From NCBI GenBank assembly GCA_964409165.1, contig CAYPCH010000004.1:1-61333 (forward strand): a stretch of 61,333 bases of DNA, given 5' to 3'. Source of the DNA: CAYPCH01 sp964409165 (GTDB taxonomy: Bacteria > Bacillota > Clostridia > Acetivibrionales > Acetivibrionaceae). The position numbers and the translations under genes were made by a program. Of the stretch, positions 1 to 9,173 are shown piece after piece; the first letter of the stretch is position 1; each line of letters starts with the position of its first letter. The notes beneath the pieces are model-generated. The model was not told where the DNA came from. It worked only from the letters and a program-made list of their open reading frames with translations, and did no database searches.

Positions 1-50
1 AATGCTACGTTAGTGGCAAAGAGCCCATAAATACTGTGGGAAAGTTGAGT
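1..50. repeat. Partial copy of a fold-back repeat element (window edge)
   Basis: The first 46 bases are the exact reverse complement of positions 9184-9229, the left end of the fold-back element between gatC and gatA. The copy ends in GTGGGAAAGTTGAG, the same tip as the right end of the 9.2-kb copy. The rest lies outside the window. It stops about 20 bases before the ribosome site of the first gene, so it is an intergenic insertion directly upstream of that gene. Confidence 0.8.
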
Positions 51-72
51 AATAAGGTAATAAGGAGGGCAT

Positions 73-1512
73 ATGAAGAAAAAAATAGCTATTTTAGGAG
101 CCGGACCTGCAGGTTTGAGTCTTGGGTTCAATCTTTTACACAAATACGGTAATGATTTAGAAATAGTAATAATTGACAGGGAAAACAGAGTAGGCGGAAT
201 ATCAGCCAGTTTTTCAGAACATGGGTTGTATTTTGACTATGGAAGTCATAGACTTCATCCCTCTGTCAGTCCGCAATTATACAGTGATATAAAAGGTATG
301 CTTGGAGAAAGGCTTCTTACAAGACCTCGTAACGGAAGAATCAGGCTTCTCAATAGGTTTGTGAAGTTTCCTTTGAATCCTGTTGATGCAACATTACATC
401 TACCGCCTCACTTTATGCTGGGTGTAATGAAAGATTCAGTCACCAAACGTTTTAAAAAGAAAAACATAAATGCAGATTCTTTTAAGGAAGTACTGTTGGA
501 ATGTCTCGGAGAAACAATCTGCAATAAGTTTTATTTCCCCTATGGCGAAAAACTCTGGGGGCTTAAGCCTGAATTATTGGCTGCAGAGCAGGCCAGGAAA
601 CGAGTATCGTCAAACAGCATAGTTAAAATAATTAAAAAGGCCTTTTCTTCTATTGCAGGTAAAAATACGAAAAGCGGAGCAATTTTCTATTACCCAGATA
701 AGGGTTTTGGAAGCATTCCAGATGCCTACGGACATGAAATAGAAAAAATGGGCGGAACTATTATTCTAAAAAGTGAAATACAAAAAATAACTCTGCTTAA
801 GGATTCCCGCTTTAAAATCGAAACTGAACAAAACAATGAATCAGGAAGCAGAGTAAAACAAAACTTAGAGTTTGACTTTGTTTTCTCGACCATTCCGTTG
901 AATTTTTTAACCAAAATAATTGAACCAAAAGTTTCTCAAGAAGTCAGTTCTGCCGCCTCTGCCCTACGCTACCGTGGTATGTTGTTCCACTATTTGATAT
1001 TAAAAACAGACCAGTTTACAAGTTTTGATGCCCACTATTTCCCCGAAACAGAATTTCTTTTTTCGCGTATATCTGAAACCAAGAATTATTACAATAGCAA
1101 GGAACCTCAAGGAATTACAGGTATATGCAACGAAATTCCCTGCATGGTTGACGATAAAATATGGAACCTTTCGGAAAATGAACTGACGAAAAGGGTCATA
1201 TCCGACCTTAATAAATGTGGTTTAGCCATAGATATGCCAGTAGCAGACTCCTTTGTAAGAAAACTTCCTACAGTATATCCAGTTTATGATTTGGTCTTTG
1301 AACAGAATTTTGAAATTGTTGATGAGTACTTCAGCAAGCTACCGAACTTTGTTCTTCTTGGCAGGCAGGGTCTTTTTGTACATGATAACGCGCATCATAC
1401 GCTTGAAATGGGCTATAGGGCAAGTGAATGTTTGGACAAAGACCTTTCATGGGACCAAAACAAATGGATGAAGTTCCGGGAAGAGTTTAAAGAACATGTT
1501 GTTGTTGATTGA
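73..1512 (+). CDS. FAD-dependent oxidoreductase, UDP-galactopyranose mutase / protoporphyrinogen oxidase-like
   Basis: The 479-residue protein opens with a dinucleotide-binding fold: GAGPAGLS at residues 9-16, an acidic strand end (VIIDRE) and RVGGISAS. This is the classic FAD site of the amine-oxidase / UDP-galactopyranose mutase superfamily. A later segment (YFPYGEKLWGL) and a C-terminal FAD-contact stretch (LGRQGLFVHDNAHHTLEMG) resemble NAD(P)-binding flavoproteins found in surface-glycan clusters. It is probably cytoplasmic; no signal peptide or membrane segment is seen. The ATG at 73 follows AAGGAGGG at good spacing. A hairpin terminator follows the stop, so it is the last gene of its unit; upstream genes are outside the window. 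The substrate cannot be assigned: sugar-nucleotide mutase, porphyrinogen oxidase and desaturase-like roles all remain possible. Confidence 0.8.
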   Translation: MKKKIAILGAGPAGLSLGFNLLHKYGNDLEIVIIDRENRVGGISASFSEHGLYFDYGSHRLHPSVSPQLYSDIKGMLGERLLTRPRNGRIRLLNRFVKFPLNPVDATLHLPPHFMLGVMKDSVTKRFKKKNINADSFKEVLLECLGETICNKFYFPYGEKLWGLKPELLAAEQARKRVSSNSIVKIIKKAFSSIAGKNTKSGAIFYYPDKGFGSIPDAYGHEIEKMGGTIILKSEIQKITLLKDSRFKIETEQNNESGSRVKQNLEFDFVFSTIPLNFLTKIIEPKVSQEVSSAASALRYRGMLFHYLILKTDQFTSFDAHYFPETEFLFSRISETKNYYNSKEPQGITGICNEIPCMVDDKIWNLSENELTKRVISDLNKCGLAIDMPVADSFVRKLPTVYPVYDLVFEQNFEIVDEYFSKLPNFVLLGRQGLFVHDNAHHTLEMGYRASECLDKDLSWDQNKWMKFREEFKEHVVVD

Positions 1513-1527
1513 TATGTTCTTTAAAAA

Positions 1528-1561
1528 ACGGGTACCCATATTGACGGTGCCCGTCTTTTTG
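1528..1561 (+). terminator. Rho-independent terminator after the FAD oxidoreductase gene
   Basis: ACGGGTACC at 1528-1536 pairs with GGTGCCCGT at 1546-1554 (one wobble) and a run of T follows, 16 bases after the stop codon. Confidence 0.8.
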
Positions 1562-1614
1562 TTTATAATTCTTGCCATGAAAGATACATTTAATCTTCAT
1601 GGCACAGGTTTTTG

Positions 1615-1893
1615 TTATATCCTCAATAATGAACTTGTAGCAATTAAACTTATTACAACTATAAAAATAAAAATAACTAAATACAGTCTCAGAATTATTG
1701 CTGAAAGTATTAAATTTGCTCTGAAGAAATTCTTTTTGCTGATATTTACATCACTTCCAAAAGCCCAAATAAACATGAGAACAATGTTAGCTAATGGAAT
1801 CATCATGAGTAACATTGTTATTAACCAGTCCTTAACTGACATTGGTTCGGAATTTTTGTCATAGAAAGTATTAGATAGATTAAACTCTTCCAA
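1615..1893 (-). CDS. Small two-helix membrane protein, function unknown
   Basis: The 92-residue protein has a short polar N-terminus, a hydrophobic segment around residues 20-45 (WLITMLLMMIPLANIVLMF), a polar stretch with SKKNFFRANL, and a second hydrophobic segment (residues 60-88). The MSVKDWLITML...KKNFFRAN pattern is familiar from uncharacterised clostridial membrane proteins. The start is TTG at 1893, seven bases after GGAGG (CCTCC on the plus strand at 1901-1905). It stands alone between a plus-strand terminator and a dispersed repeat. A longer plus-strand frame over the same DNA lacks a ribosome site and protein-like composition. Confidence 0.65.
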   Translation of the reverse strand: MEEFNLSNTFYDKNSEPMSVKDWLITMLLMMIPLANIVLMFIWAFGSDVNISKKNFFRANLILSAIILRLYLVIFIFIVVISLIATSSLLRI

Positions 1894-1934
1894 TATACGA
1901 CCTCCTAATTATAAAGATAATGAAAATTTCGCCA

Positions 1935-1963
1935 GATTTCCTTTCAGGAAATGACCCTAATAA
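1935..1963. repeat. Dispersed intergenic repeat, family A
   Basis: A 29-base unit made of the hairpin GATTTCCTTTCAGGAAAT followed by GACCCTAATAA. Identical copies are at 31999-32027 and 34088-34116, and a degenerate one lies near 34426-34440. All are intergenic. This copy is upstream of the small membrane protein gene. Confidence 0.75.
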
Positions 1964-2021
1964 ATTATAACATGTTTAATTCTGACAAGCAAAATTAAAT
2001 CTAAATAATTATTTTGTAGCA

Positions 2022-2606
2022 CTAACCCACACCATATTTGCAATAAAACTCCGTTTCGCCTATTCTTTCAAACCCTACGGATTCATAAAACTTAACAAGC
2101 TTCTTTTTAAGAAGTACCATTTGGTCATCATTTGGGTTCATGATATACTTAACTTCACCTCCTATCTTTTCCAAAGGACCGGGCATCAAATATATACAAG
2201 AAACAGGTTGAACAATATTCTTAAGTAAAAAACAAGGTAATTGCCTAAAAATCTTGCCTCCAAACCCTTTTCCCCTATGCTCTTTTTCAATAAAAAGTTC
2301 AGTAATATAAAGAGCATTGTCTTTACAATTACCCTTTGATAAAACTTGGATATAAAAACTTCTAATTTCTTCTTCCTCTTCCTTATCTGTGAATTCAAGA
2401 ATCTTGAGAACCCCATCAGATTTCAACTCTTTAAGAATGGTATCCACATTCAGCAAGACGCCCTTGATATAACCAATTTTTTCACTATTATCGGTAATAC
2501 TGATAAGAATCTCTTTCTTAAAGTCGGATAACCTTAAAATAGAATTGCTACAACTGCTACTATCCCCATCACTGCCATCATCATTGCTTTGGCTTTTAGT
2601 TTCCAT
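2022..2606 (-). CDS. GNAT-family N-acetyltransferase
   Basis: The acetyl-CoA-binding part of a GNAT fold is clear in the second half: LYITELFIEKEHRGKGFGGKI gives the beta4 strand and the R/Q-x-x-G-x-G/A pyrophosphate loop (RGKGFG), and KLVKFYESVGFERI is the usual C-terminal helix-strand. The N-terminus is a Ser/Asp-rich low-complexity tail. ATG at 2606 is preferred because GAGGTG lies five bases upstream; a TTG 12 bases earlier overlaps that site. The gene stands alone. The acceptor substrate cannot be predicted. Confidence 0.75.
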   Translation of the reverse strand: METKSQSNDDGSDGDSSSCSNSILRLSDFKKEILISITDNSEKIGYIKGVLLNVDTILKELKSDGVLKILEFTDKEEEEEIRSFYIQVLSKGNCKDNALYITELFIEKEHRGKGFGGKIFRQLPCFLLKNIVQPVSCIYLMPGPLEKIGGEVKYIMNPNDDQMVLLKKKLVKFYESVGFERIGETEFYCKYGVG

Positions 2607-2834
2607 ACGACACCTCAAATATAATTTATTCTGTTGTTTATATATTTAATGTTACTCCCATTAATTTAAGAACTCAATCACAAATTATTGGTAAAAAACT
2701 TTATTTATCTATATTTTCAGGTAAGATTCGAACTGGTGTAAGAAATACAAAGCAACTCTTATTAAATCTGCTTTTTAGTGCTGTTATCAAAGATTTTAAC
2801 TGTAATAATTACAGGATTTTATTTCATAAAATTC

Positions 2835-2863
2835 GGCATACCAAATTCAGAATTTGGTATGCC
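2835..2863. terminator. Perfect inverted repeat downstream of ackA
   Basis: Arms of 14 bases (GGCATACCAAATTC and its complement) around a single central base. It lies about 75 bases past the ackA stop and is the most likely terminator for the pta-ackA transcript, although the T tract on the minus strand (GAATTTTAT) is weak. The rest of the 2619-2936 gap holds nothing recognisable. Confidence 0.5.
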
Positions 2864-2936
2864 TCCTAGTTTTCTTATTTATTTTCAGACAAAAAGATAC
2901 TATCTTTTCCTTCCATCGAGAAGAGCTCTCTTCAAA

Positions 2937-4136
2937 TTATTTTAAAAGTTTTAAAGCTTCACGTGCAATAGCCAATTCCTCATTTGTCGGAATTACAAGA
3001 GCTTTTACAGTTGCATCGGTAGCACTTATATCAATTTCTTTACCCATGACCTTGTTCTTTTCCCCATCAATTTTTATTCCTATAAAGTCAAGGTCTTTTA
3101 ATATCTCTCTTCTGACATATCCATTGTTTTCACCTATACCTGCTGTAAATATAACTGCATCAACACCATTCATTATTCCGGCATAGTCACCTATAAACCT
3201 TTTCACCTTATAACAGAATATATCGAGAGCTAGCTTGGCACGGTCGTTTCCTGATTCGGCTGCTTCCTCAACATCTCTGAAATCACTGCTTACCCCTGAA
3301 ATTCCTAAAACTCCCGACTTTTTATTTAGAAAATCACTGATATCGTTAACAGTCATTTTCTCCTTCTCCATAAGGAATGAAATAACTGCTGGATCTATAG
3401 TACCGCTTCTTGTTCCCATACATAATCCTTGAAGTGGTGTAAATCCCATGGATGTTTCAATTGACTCACCATGCTTTACTGCACATATGCTAGCACCATT
3501 TCCGAGATGGCATGTTATGAGCTTTAAGCTTTCAATAGGCTTTCCGAGAAATTTTGCCGCCCTGTTAGCCACATATTTGTGGGATGTTCCGTGAAAACCA
3601 TATTTCCTCAATCCGTATTTTTCATATATTTCATATGGAAGAGCATAAATATAAGCATGCTTTGGCATAGTCTGATGGAATGCCGTGTCAAAAACTGCCA
3701 CCATTGGCGTATCGGGCATTATTTGCCTACAGGCCTCTATACCAACAATATTGGATGGATTATGAAGCGGAGCCAGTTCTACACACTTGTTTATAACTTC
3801 CATCACTTTATCATCAATAATAACGGAATCATGAAAAGTTTCGCCGCCGTGAACAACACGATGTCCAAAGGCAGATATCTCCGACATACTACCAATTACA
3901 CCAATCTTCTCATCGGTTAAAGCCGCGAGCACTTCCTTCATTGCTACCTTATGACTGTACAAATCCTTATCAATAACAACAGGGTCTGCACCAACCTTAG
4001 AATGCTTCAAAAAAGATTGCTCAAGACCTATCCTGTCACATACCCCTTTTGCAAGTACCGACTCATTCACCATATCTATCAACTGGTATTTCAAGGATGA
4101 ACTGCCTGTATTAATTACCAATATCTTCATTACCAT
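2937..4136 (-). CDS. ackA: Acetate kinase
   Basis: Converts acetyl phosphate and ADP to acetate and ATP, the energy-yielding step of acetate fermentation. The 399-residue length is normal. Seen: the N-terminal phosphate-binding signature LVINTGSSSLKYQL, the acetate-kinase segment VFDTAFHQTMP, GFHGTSHKYV with the catalytic-region His, HLGNGAS, and FTAGIGEN near the C-terminus. It lies 38 bases downstream of pta, so the two form an operon. There are two candidate starts, ATG at 4136 and ATG at 4130 (giving MKILVINTG); GGGAG lies five bases before the first. Confidence 0.97.
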   Translation of the reverse strand: MVMKILVINTGSSSLKYQLIDMVNESVLAKGVCDRIGLEQSFLKHSKVGADPVVIDKDLYSHKVAMKEVLAALTDEKIGVIGSMSEISAFGHRVVHGGETFHDSVIIDDKVMEVINKCVELAPLHNPSNIVGIEACRQIMPDTPMVAVFDTAFHQTMPKHAYIYALPYEIYEKYGLRKYGFHGTSHKYVANRAAKFLGKPIESLKLITCHLGNGASICAVKHGESIETSMGFTPLQGLCMGTRSGTIDPAVISFLMEKEKMTVNDISDFLNKKSGVLGISGVSSDFRDVEEAAESGNDRAKLALDIFCYKVKRFIGDYAGIMNGVDAVIFTAGIGENNGYVRREILKDLDFIGIKIDGEKNKVMGKEIDISATDATVKALVIPTNEELAIAREALKLLK

Positions 4137-4174
4137 CTCAGCTCCCTAAATAATATATTATACTTACAACATTG

Positions 4175-5167
4175 CTATACATTTTGTGCCTGAACACAGG
4201 TTATAGCTACAACACCAACTATATCCTCGGCACTGCATCCTCTTGACAAATCATTTACCGGTCTTGCTATTCCCTGGGTTATAGGACCATATGCTTCCGC
4301 CTTGGCCAGTCTTTCAGTAAGCTTGTATGCTATGTTTCCGCAATTCAAATCCGGGAACACCAATACATTTGCATTACCGGCAACCTTGCTTCCAGGAGCT
4401 TTAAACTTGCCTACAGAAGGAACTAAAGCTGCATCTCCCTGCATTTCACCGTCTAATGCCAGATTCGGTGCTTTTTCCTTTGCCAGCTGTGTAGCTTTTA
4501 TCACCTTTTGTGTAAGTTCACTATTTGCACTTCCACATGTCGAATATGATAGCATTGCAACTTGCGGCTCAGCCTGCACAAGCGATTTAAAAGATTTTGC
4601 CGAAGCCAGTGCTATTTCAGACAACTCATCTGCATTAGGATTTTCAACAAGACCGCAGTCTGCATATATAAATGTACCCTTTTGTCCGTATTCACAGTCC
4701 GGAACAACCATTACAAAAAACGCTGAGACCAGCTTAGTTCCCGGTGCTGTTTTCAGTATCTGGAGAGCAGGTCTTAATGTATTGGCAGTTGAATTGACTG
4801 CACCCGCAACCATTCCGTCTGCCTCACCATTTTTCACCATCATGACACCGAAATAGAGAGGATCCTTCATAGTCTCCCTTGCCTTCTCAATAGTCATTCC
4901 TTTTGATTTTCTTAGCTCATACAGCATATTTGCATAATGCTCAATTCCGTCATAGTTTAGAGGATCTTTTATTTGTACTCCTGAGAGATCATTGTCACCT
5001 GCAATCTTTTTAATATCATTTTCATTACCTATAAGAACTACATTGGCTACCCCCTGCTTCTGAATCATTGAAGCTGCCCTAACAACCCTTTCATCCGTGC
5101 TTTCAGGAAGTACAATAGTCTTCACTTCCGCCTTAGCTCTACTCACAATTTGTTCCAAAAAACTCAT
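4175..5167 (-). CDS. pta: Phosphate acetyltransferase
   Basis: Transfers the acetyl group from acetyl-CoA to phosphate, feeding acetate kinase. The 330-residue protein is the short, single-domain form without the N-terminal regulatory domain of enterobacterial Pta. Seen: VLPESTDERVVRAA near the N-terminus, DGMVAGAVNSTANTLRPALQ, and the C-terminal signature SKVAGNANVLVFPDLNCGN followed by GPITQGIARPVNDLSRG. ATG at 5167 has AAGGGG upstream. First gene of the pta-ackA operon; its promoter must lie in 5168-5421. Just upstream the 10-base unit TCACGCTATT/G occurs twice in tandem (5181-5200). Confidence 0.97.
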   Translation of the reverse strand: MSFLEQIVSRAKAEVKTIVLPESTDERVVRAASMIQKQGVANVVLIGNENDIKKIAGDNDLSGVQIKDPLNYDGIEHYANMLYELRKSKGMTIEKARETMKDPLYFGVMMVKNGEADGMVAGAVNSTANTLRPALQILKTAPGTKLVSAFFVMVVPDCEYGQKGTFIYADCGLVENPNADELSEIALASAKSFKSLVQAEPQVAMLSYSTCGSANSELTQKVIKATQLAKEKAPNLALDGEMQGDAALVPSVGKFKAPGSKVAGNANVLVFPDLNCGNIAYKLTERLAKAEAYGPITQGIARPVNDLSRGCSAEDIVGVVAITCVQAQNV

Positions 5168-5421
5168 TTCTCTGCCCCTTTCACGCTATTTCACGCTATG
5201 GAAATATTATAGTTATAATCTGTATTAATAACTAGTAGCTTATATTATCACCAAGTAATAAGATAAAAAATCCCTCTTAACCATCGTACTACTGACTTTA
5301 ATAAGCAATACAATTATATAAGAAATGTTTATTGTATACAAGATTGAGTTCACGAATTCTTCTGTTTAAATCTCAGTTAATTGATAAATATTGCATTATA
5401 TATCGGTTTTTCGGATTATTA

Positions 5422-6240
5422 TTATGACGTGGATATAATCTCCTCTATTTCTTTTATATGTCGGTCTATATCCTCGCAGTTAAGATTACTAAGATATGAT
5501 AGCTTATAATCCAATGCCTTTTTTACCGTTTCCAAAGCTTCATTATATTTTTCCTCTTTTACCAACACCAAACTATAGTTATAGTAGGCTTCAGGAAAGG
5601 AAGGTTTCATACCTATCAGTTCTTTATATAGCTCATCTGATCTTTCCATGTTTCCGAGCAAGTAATAAGTATGGGCAAGATTATCCAGTATAATGGAGTC
5701 ACTGCTGTTATACTCGTAAGCCTCATTATTGATCTCTAAAGCTCTATCAAGATCGCCTTTTAAAATAAGCAGGTATCCCAGACTCCCATAGACAATTGTG
5801 GTCTTTTCATGGGCAAAGACTTCCTCCAATAACTCAACAGCCTCATCAAGTTTTCCTTTTTTCCATAAAACCAATGCATAATTGGATTTTGCCGCCAAAA
5901 CATCGTCTGATGATTGTTCCAACTCGGTTAAAGGCTTCAGTATTGCTTCTGATTCCTCAACCTTTTCAGTTTTAAGCAGCAAATAGCCGTAAAGCACTTT
6001 CACTCTTGTTTTTGCTCCCTTGGTCATATATGCTTTCTTCAGCCATTCAAGGCACTTATCCATATCACCTTTTTTATAAGCGATGTTTGACATAATTTCG
6101 TAAAAATCAACTTTGTGTCTCATGAAAAAGAATATCCCTGCCGCAAGCACAACTAACACGCCCAAAATTTTATTGTAAGAAAACGCAAACATCAAAACAA
6201 AAGCAAATGCAATGTATAAAATAAAACCAAACTTCTTCAC
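5422..6240 (-). CDS. Membrane-anchored tetratricopeptide-repeat protein
   Basis: Two closely spaced hydrophobic segments within the first 45 residues (FGFILYIAFAFVLMFAFSY and ILGVLVVLAAGIFFF) anchor the protein. The rest is a chain of about six TPR-type helix pairs, recognisable by repeats such as NYALVLWKKGKLDEAVELL, GYLLILKGDLDRALEINNEA and NLAHTYYLLGNMERSDELY. TPR proteins act as docking scaffolds; no partner is evident. GTG at 6240 is preferred as start because AAAGGAG lies seven bases upstream. A TTG at 6264 would overlap gatB and contain that ribosome site. The gene directly follows gatB and is probably the last of the gat operon. Confidence 0.75.
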   Translation of the reverse strand: MKKFGFILYIAFAFVLMFAFSYNKILGVLVVLAAGIFFFMRHKVDFYEIMSNIAYKKGDMDKCLEWLKKAYMTKGAKTRVKVLYGYLLLKTEKVEESEAILKPLTELEQSSDDVLAAKSNYALVLWKKGKLDEAVELLEEVFAHEKTTIVYGSLGYLLILKGDLDRALEINNEAYEYNSSDSIILDNLAHTYYLLGNMERSDELYKELIGMKPSFPEAYYNYSLVLVKEEKYNEALETVKKALDYKLSYLSNLNCEDIDRHIKEIEEIISTS

Positions 6241-6253
6241 GCTTTTTCTCCTT

Positions 6254-7684
6254 TCATTTGTCAAGTTTTTCTTTTAACAACTTGTTTATAAGCTGTGGGT
6301 CAGCCTTTCCCCTTGTTTCTTTCATAGACTGCCCCACTAAAAATCCAAAAGCCTTATTCTTGCCGTTTCTATAATCTGCAACAGACTGAGGATTGTTCTC
6401 AAGTATTTTTTTTACAACGTCCGCAAGTAATCCTTCATCGCTCACAACCTCAAGACCTTCCTCTTTGACTATTGTCTGAGGATCTTTTCGGGTATCAAAC
6501 ATCTTCTCAAAAACCATTTTAGCTATGGTTCCGCTGATGGTACCCTTTTCAATTAGTGATACCAGATCGGCAAGATACTCTCCTGGGAAGGGGATATCTT
6601 CAACATCCATTCCCTTCTCCTTCAATATCCTTAATAAGTCTCCCATTATCCAGTTGCTTACCGCTTTTGCATTATTGTTTTTCATTACCGACTGTTCAAA
6701 AAAATCAGCAAGAGCCTTTGAGCCTGTAAGCATAGAAGCATCATATTCCGGAAGACCAAATTGCTCAATATATCTTTTTTTTCTTGCACAAGGAAGCTCC
6801 GGCAAGCTTGCCCTTATCTCTTCCTTCCATTTTTCATCCACTACTATAGGCATAAGATCCGGTTCAGGAAAATATCTGTAGTCATGAGCTTCTTCCTTGC
6901 TTCTCATTGAATAACTCACGCCTTTACTATCATCCCAGCGTCGGGTTTCCTGAGCTATGTTTCCGCCATCTTCTATAACTTCTATCTGTCTTGTCCTTTC
7001 CCCTTCAATTGCTCTTATAACGCTTCTAAAGGAGTTGAGATTCTTCATTTCGGTTCTTGTACCAAATTGTTTCTGTCCTTTCGGCCTTACTGAAAGGTTT
7101 ACATCAGCCCTTAATGAGCCCTCCTGCATTTTACAGTCTGATACATCAATATACTGAAGTATAGCCTTAAGACTCTCAAGGAATACTCTTGCCTCCTCCG
7201 CTGACCGTATGTCAGGTTCTGTAACAATCTCTATGAGAGGAACACCAGATCTATTGTAGTCAATCAAGGAACCGCTATTACTTTCGTCATGTATAAGCTT
7301 TCCCGCATCTTCCTCTATATGAATTCTTGTAATACCTATCCTTTTTTGATTTCCGTCAAAGTCAATATCCACATAACCCTTTTCACAAAGCGGAAGATCG
7401 TATTGTGATGTCTGGTATGCCTTCGGAAGATCCGGATAAAAATAATTTTTTCTGTCCTGTTTGCTGTATTCTGAAATTGTGCAATTTGTAGCAAGTCCTG
7501 CCTTAACAGCATACTCAACAACTTTTTTATTAAGTACCGGAAGCACCCCAGGCATACCTGTACAGATAGGACAAGTGTGAGTATTGGCCTCACCACCAAA
7601 CTCAGTTGTACAAGAGCAATATATTTTCGATTTTGTTGAAAGTTCAACATGAACTTCAAGCCCGATAACCATTTCGTATTCCAT
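6254..7684 (-). CDS. gatB: Aspartyl/glutamyl-tRNA(Asn/Gln) amidotransferase subunit B
   Basis: Subunit B binds misacylated tRNA and phosphorylates its Glu/Asp before amidation. The 476-residue length is standard. Seen: MVIGLEVHVELSTKSK at the start, the zinc-type Cys pairs YCSC and THTCPICTGMPG, KNYFYPDLPKAYQ, the tail-domain stretch GTISGTIAKMVFE, and the C-terminal YatY/GatB domain ending in GQSMKETRGKADPQLIN. It is followed by the TPR gene and preceded 11 bases upstream by gatA. Confidence 0.97.
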   Translation of the reverse strand: MEYEMVIGLEVHVELSTKSKIYCSCTTEFGGEANTHTCPICTGMPGVLPVLNKKVVEYAVKAGLATNCTISEYSKQDRKNYFYPDLPKAYQTSQYDLPLCEKGYVDIDFDGNQKRIGITRIHIEEDAGKLIHDESNSGSLIDYNRSGVPLIEIVTEPDIRSAEEARVFLESLKAILQYIDVSDCKMQEGSLRADVNLSVRPKGQKQFGTRTEMKNLNSFRSVIRAIEGERTRQIEVIEDGGNIAQETRRWDDSKGVSYSMRSKEEAHDYRYFPEPDLMPIVVDEKWKEEIRASLPELPCARKKRYIEQFGLPEYDASMLTGSKALADFFEQSVMKNNNAKAVSNWIMGDLLRILKEKGMDVEDIPFPGEYLADLVSLIEKGTISGTIAKMVFEKMFDTRKDPQTIVKEEGLEVVSDEGLLADVVKKILENNPQSVADYRNGKNKAFGFLVGQSMKETRGKADPQLINKLLKEKLDK

Positions 7685-7695
7685 ACCCTATCACC

Positions 7696-9156
7696 TTAAA
7701 CCCTTGCCTTATTTTTGTCAAATCCGATATTCTGTTCTATTGTATAAGCAATCCGTATAAGTATACTTTCATCAAGAGGTTTTCCTATAAGCTGAATACC
7801 GACCGGAAGACCAGCAGAGTCCAATCCGCACGGCACTGCCAATCCGGGAAGCCCGGCCATGTTTGCAGACACAGTGTATATGTCTTCTAAATGCATTTCC
7901 AGCGGGTTGTCCACTTTTTCTCCTACTTTATAGGCAGTTGTAGGCGCCGTAGGTCCTAAAACCACATCGTATTTCTTAAACGCTTCGTCAAAACCGTTTT
8001 TGATAAATGTTCTCACCCGGAGTGCTTTCTCGTAATATGCATGATAACATCCTGAACTTAATGCATATGTACCTAATATTATTCTTCTCTTAACCTCTGT
8101 ACCAAAACCTTCACCCCTCGACTGTTTATACATATCCATAAGATTAGTAAACTTCTCAGTTCTGTATCCATATTTTATTCCATCATATCTTGCAAGATTA
8201 GAGCTTGCTTCTGCAGACGAAATAATGCAGTAAGCCGGAATTGCATATTCTGTTACAGGCAATTGAAACTCTTCACATTCCGCCCCAAGCTTCTTTAATA
8301 TCTCTATTACATCCAATACTGCTTTTCTTACCTCACCATTGAGGTCTTCACCAATATACTCTTTTGGTATCCCAACTTTAAGTCCTTTAACATGATTTAC
8401 CAATGCTTTTGTGTAGTCCGGGTAATCTGTCCTGATTGAAGTGGAGTCCATTTGGTCATAACCGGTTATTGCATTTAATACAAGTGCACAGTCGGTAACA
8501 TCTTTAGTAATTGGTCCGATCTGGTCTAACGAAGATGCCGACGCAACCAATCCGTACCTGGATACTGCTCCATATGTTGGTTTTATACCTACAACCCCAC
8601 AAAAGGCAGCAGACTGTCTTATTGAACCTCCTGTATCGGAGCCTAACGAAAAGCCCGCAAGTTCAGCTGCTACCGCAGCCGCAGACCCGCCGCCCGAACC
8701 TCCTGAAACCCTTTGTGTATCCCATGGATTTCTAGTAATCTTAAAATGTGAATTTTCTGTAGACCCGCACATGCCAAACTCGTCCATATTAAGCTTCCCT
8801 ATTAAAACGGCATCTTCTGCCATAAGCTTGCTGTAAACGGTTGCATTATAAGGCGGTATATAATTGTGAAGCATCTTTGAAGCACAGGTTGTCCTAATAT
8901 TTTCCGTACAGATATTATCTTTTAAAGCAAAGGGAACTCCTGCAAGAGGCGATTTTGCCTCTCCATTATCTATCTTCTTCTGAACTTCTTCCGCTCGCTT
9001 AACCGCCTCATCACCTAAAACTGTTATATAGCTTCCCACCTTCGGGTCTACTTTATCTATTCTGTCAAGTATTGATTTTGTTAGCTCAACAGCACTGACT
9101 TTCCTGCTTCTCAATAAATCACTCATCTCATGAGCTGTCAGTCCGTAAAGTTTCAC
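7696..9156 (-). CDS. gatA: Aspartyl/glutamyl-tRNA(Asn/Gln) amidotransferase subunit A
   Basis: Glutaminase subunit that releases ammonia for tRNA-dependent Gln/Asn formation. The 486-residue protein carries the amidase signature: catalytic Lys in GVPFALKDNI, the Gly/Ser-rich SGGSGGGSAAAVAAELAG with the cis-Ser, and GSDTGGSIRQSAAFCGVVG with the nucleophile Ser. Presence of a complete gatCAB implies that Gln-tRNA and/or Asn-tRNA are made by the indirect route here (inference). The upstream gap to gatC is unusually long because a fold-back element is inserted there. Confidence 0.97.
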   Translation of the reverse strand: MKLYGLTAHEMSDLLRSRKVSAVELTKSILDRIDKVDPKVGSYITVLGDEAVKRAEEVQKKIDNGEAKSPLAGVPFALKDNICTENIRTTCASKMLHNYIPPYNATVYSKLMAEDAVLIGKLNMDEFGMCGSTENSHFKITRNPWDTQRVSGGSGGGSAAAVAAELAGFSLGSDTGGSIRQSAAFCGVVGIKPTYGAVSRYGLVASASSLDQIGPITKDVTDCALVLNAITGYDQMDSTSIRTDYPDYTKALVNHVKGLKVGIPKEYIGEDLNGEVRKAVLDVIEILKKLGAECEEFQLPVTEYAIPAYCIISSAEASSNLARYDGIKYGYRTEKFTNLMDMYKQSRGEGFGTEVKRRIILGTYALSSGCYHAYYEKALRVRTFIKNGFDEAFKKYDVVLGPTAPTTAYKVGEKVDNPLEMHLEDIYTVSANMAGLPGLAVPCGLDSAGLPVGIQLIGKPLDESILIRIAYTIEQNIGFDKNKARV

Positions 9157-9173
9157 TGCTTATCCTCCTATTC

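Noticed and set aside
1496..1864. 122-codon plus-strand frame after the FAD oxidoreductase
   Set aside because: It runs through a terminator hairpin and is antisense to the better supported small membrane protein gene.
4302..4856. 184-codon plus-strand open frame inside pta
   Set aside because: Antisense shadow of a clear phosphate acetyltransferase.
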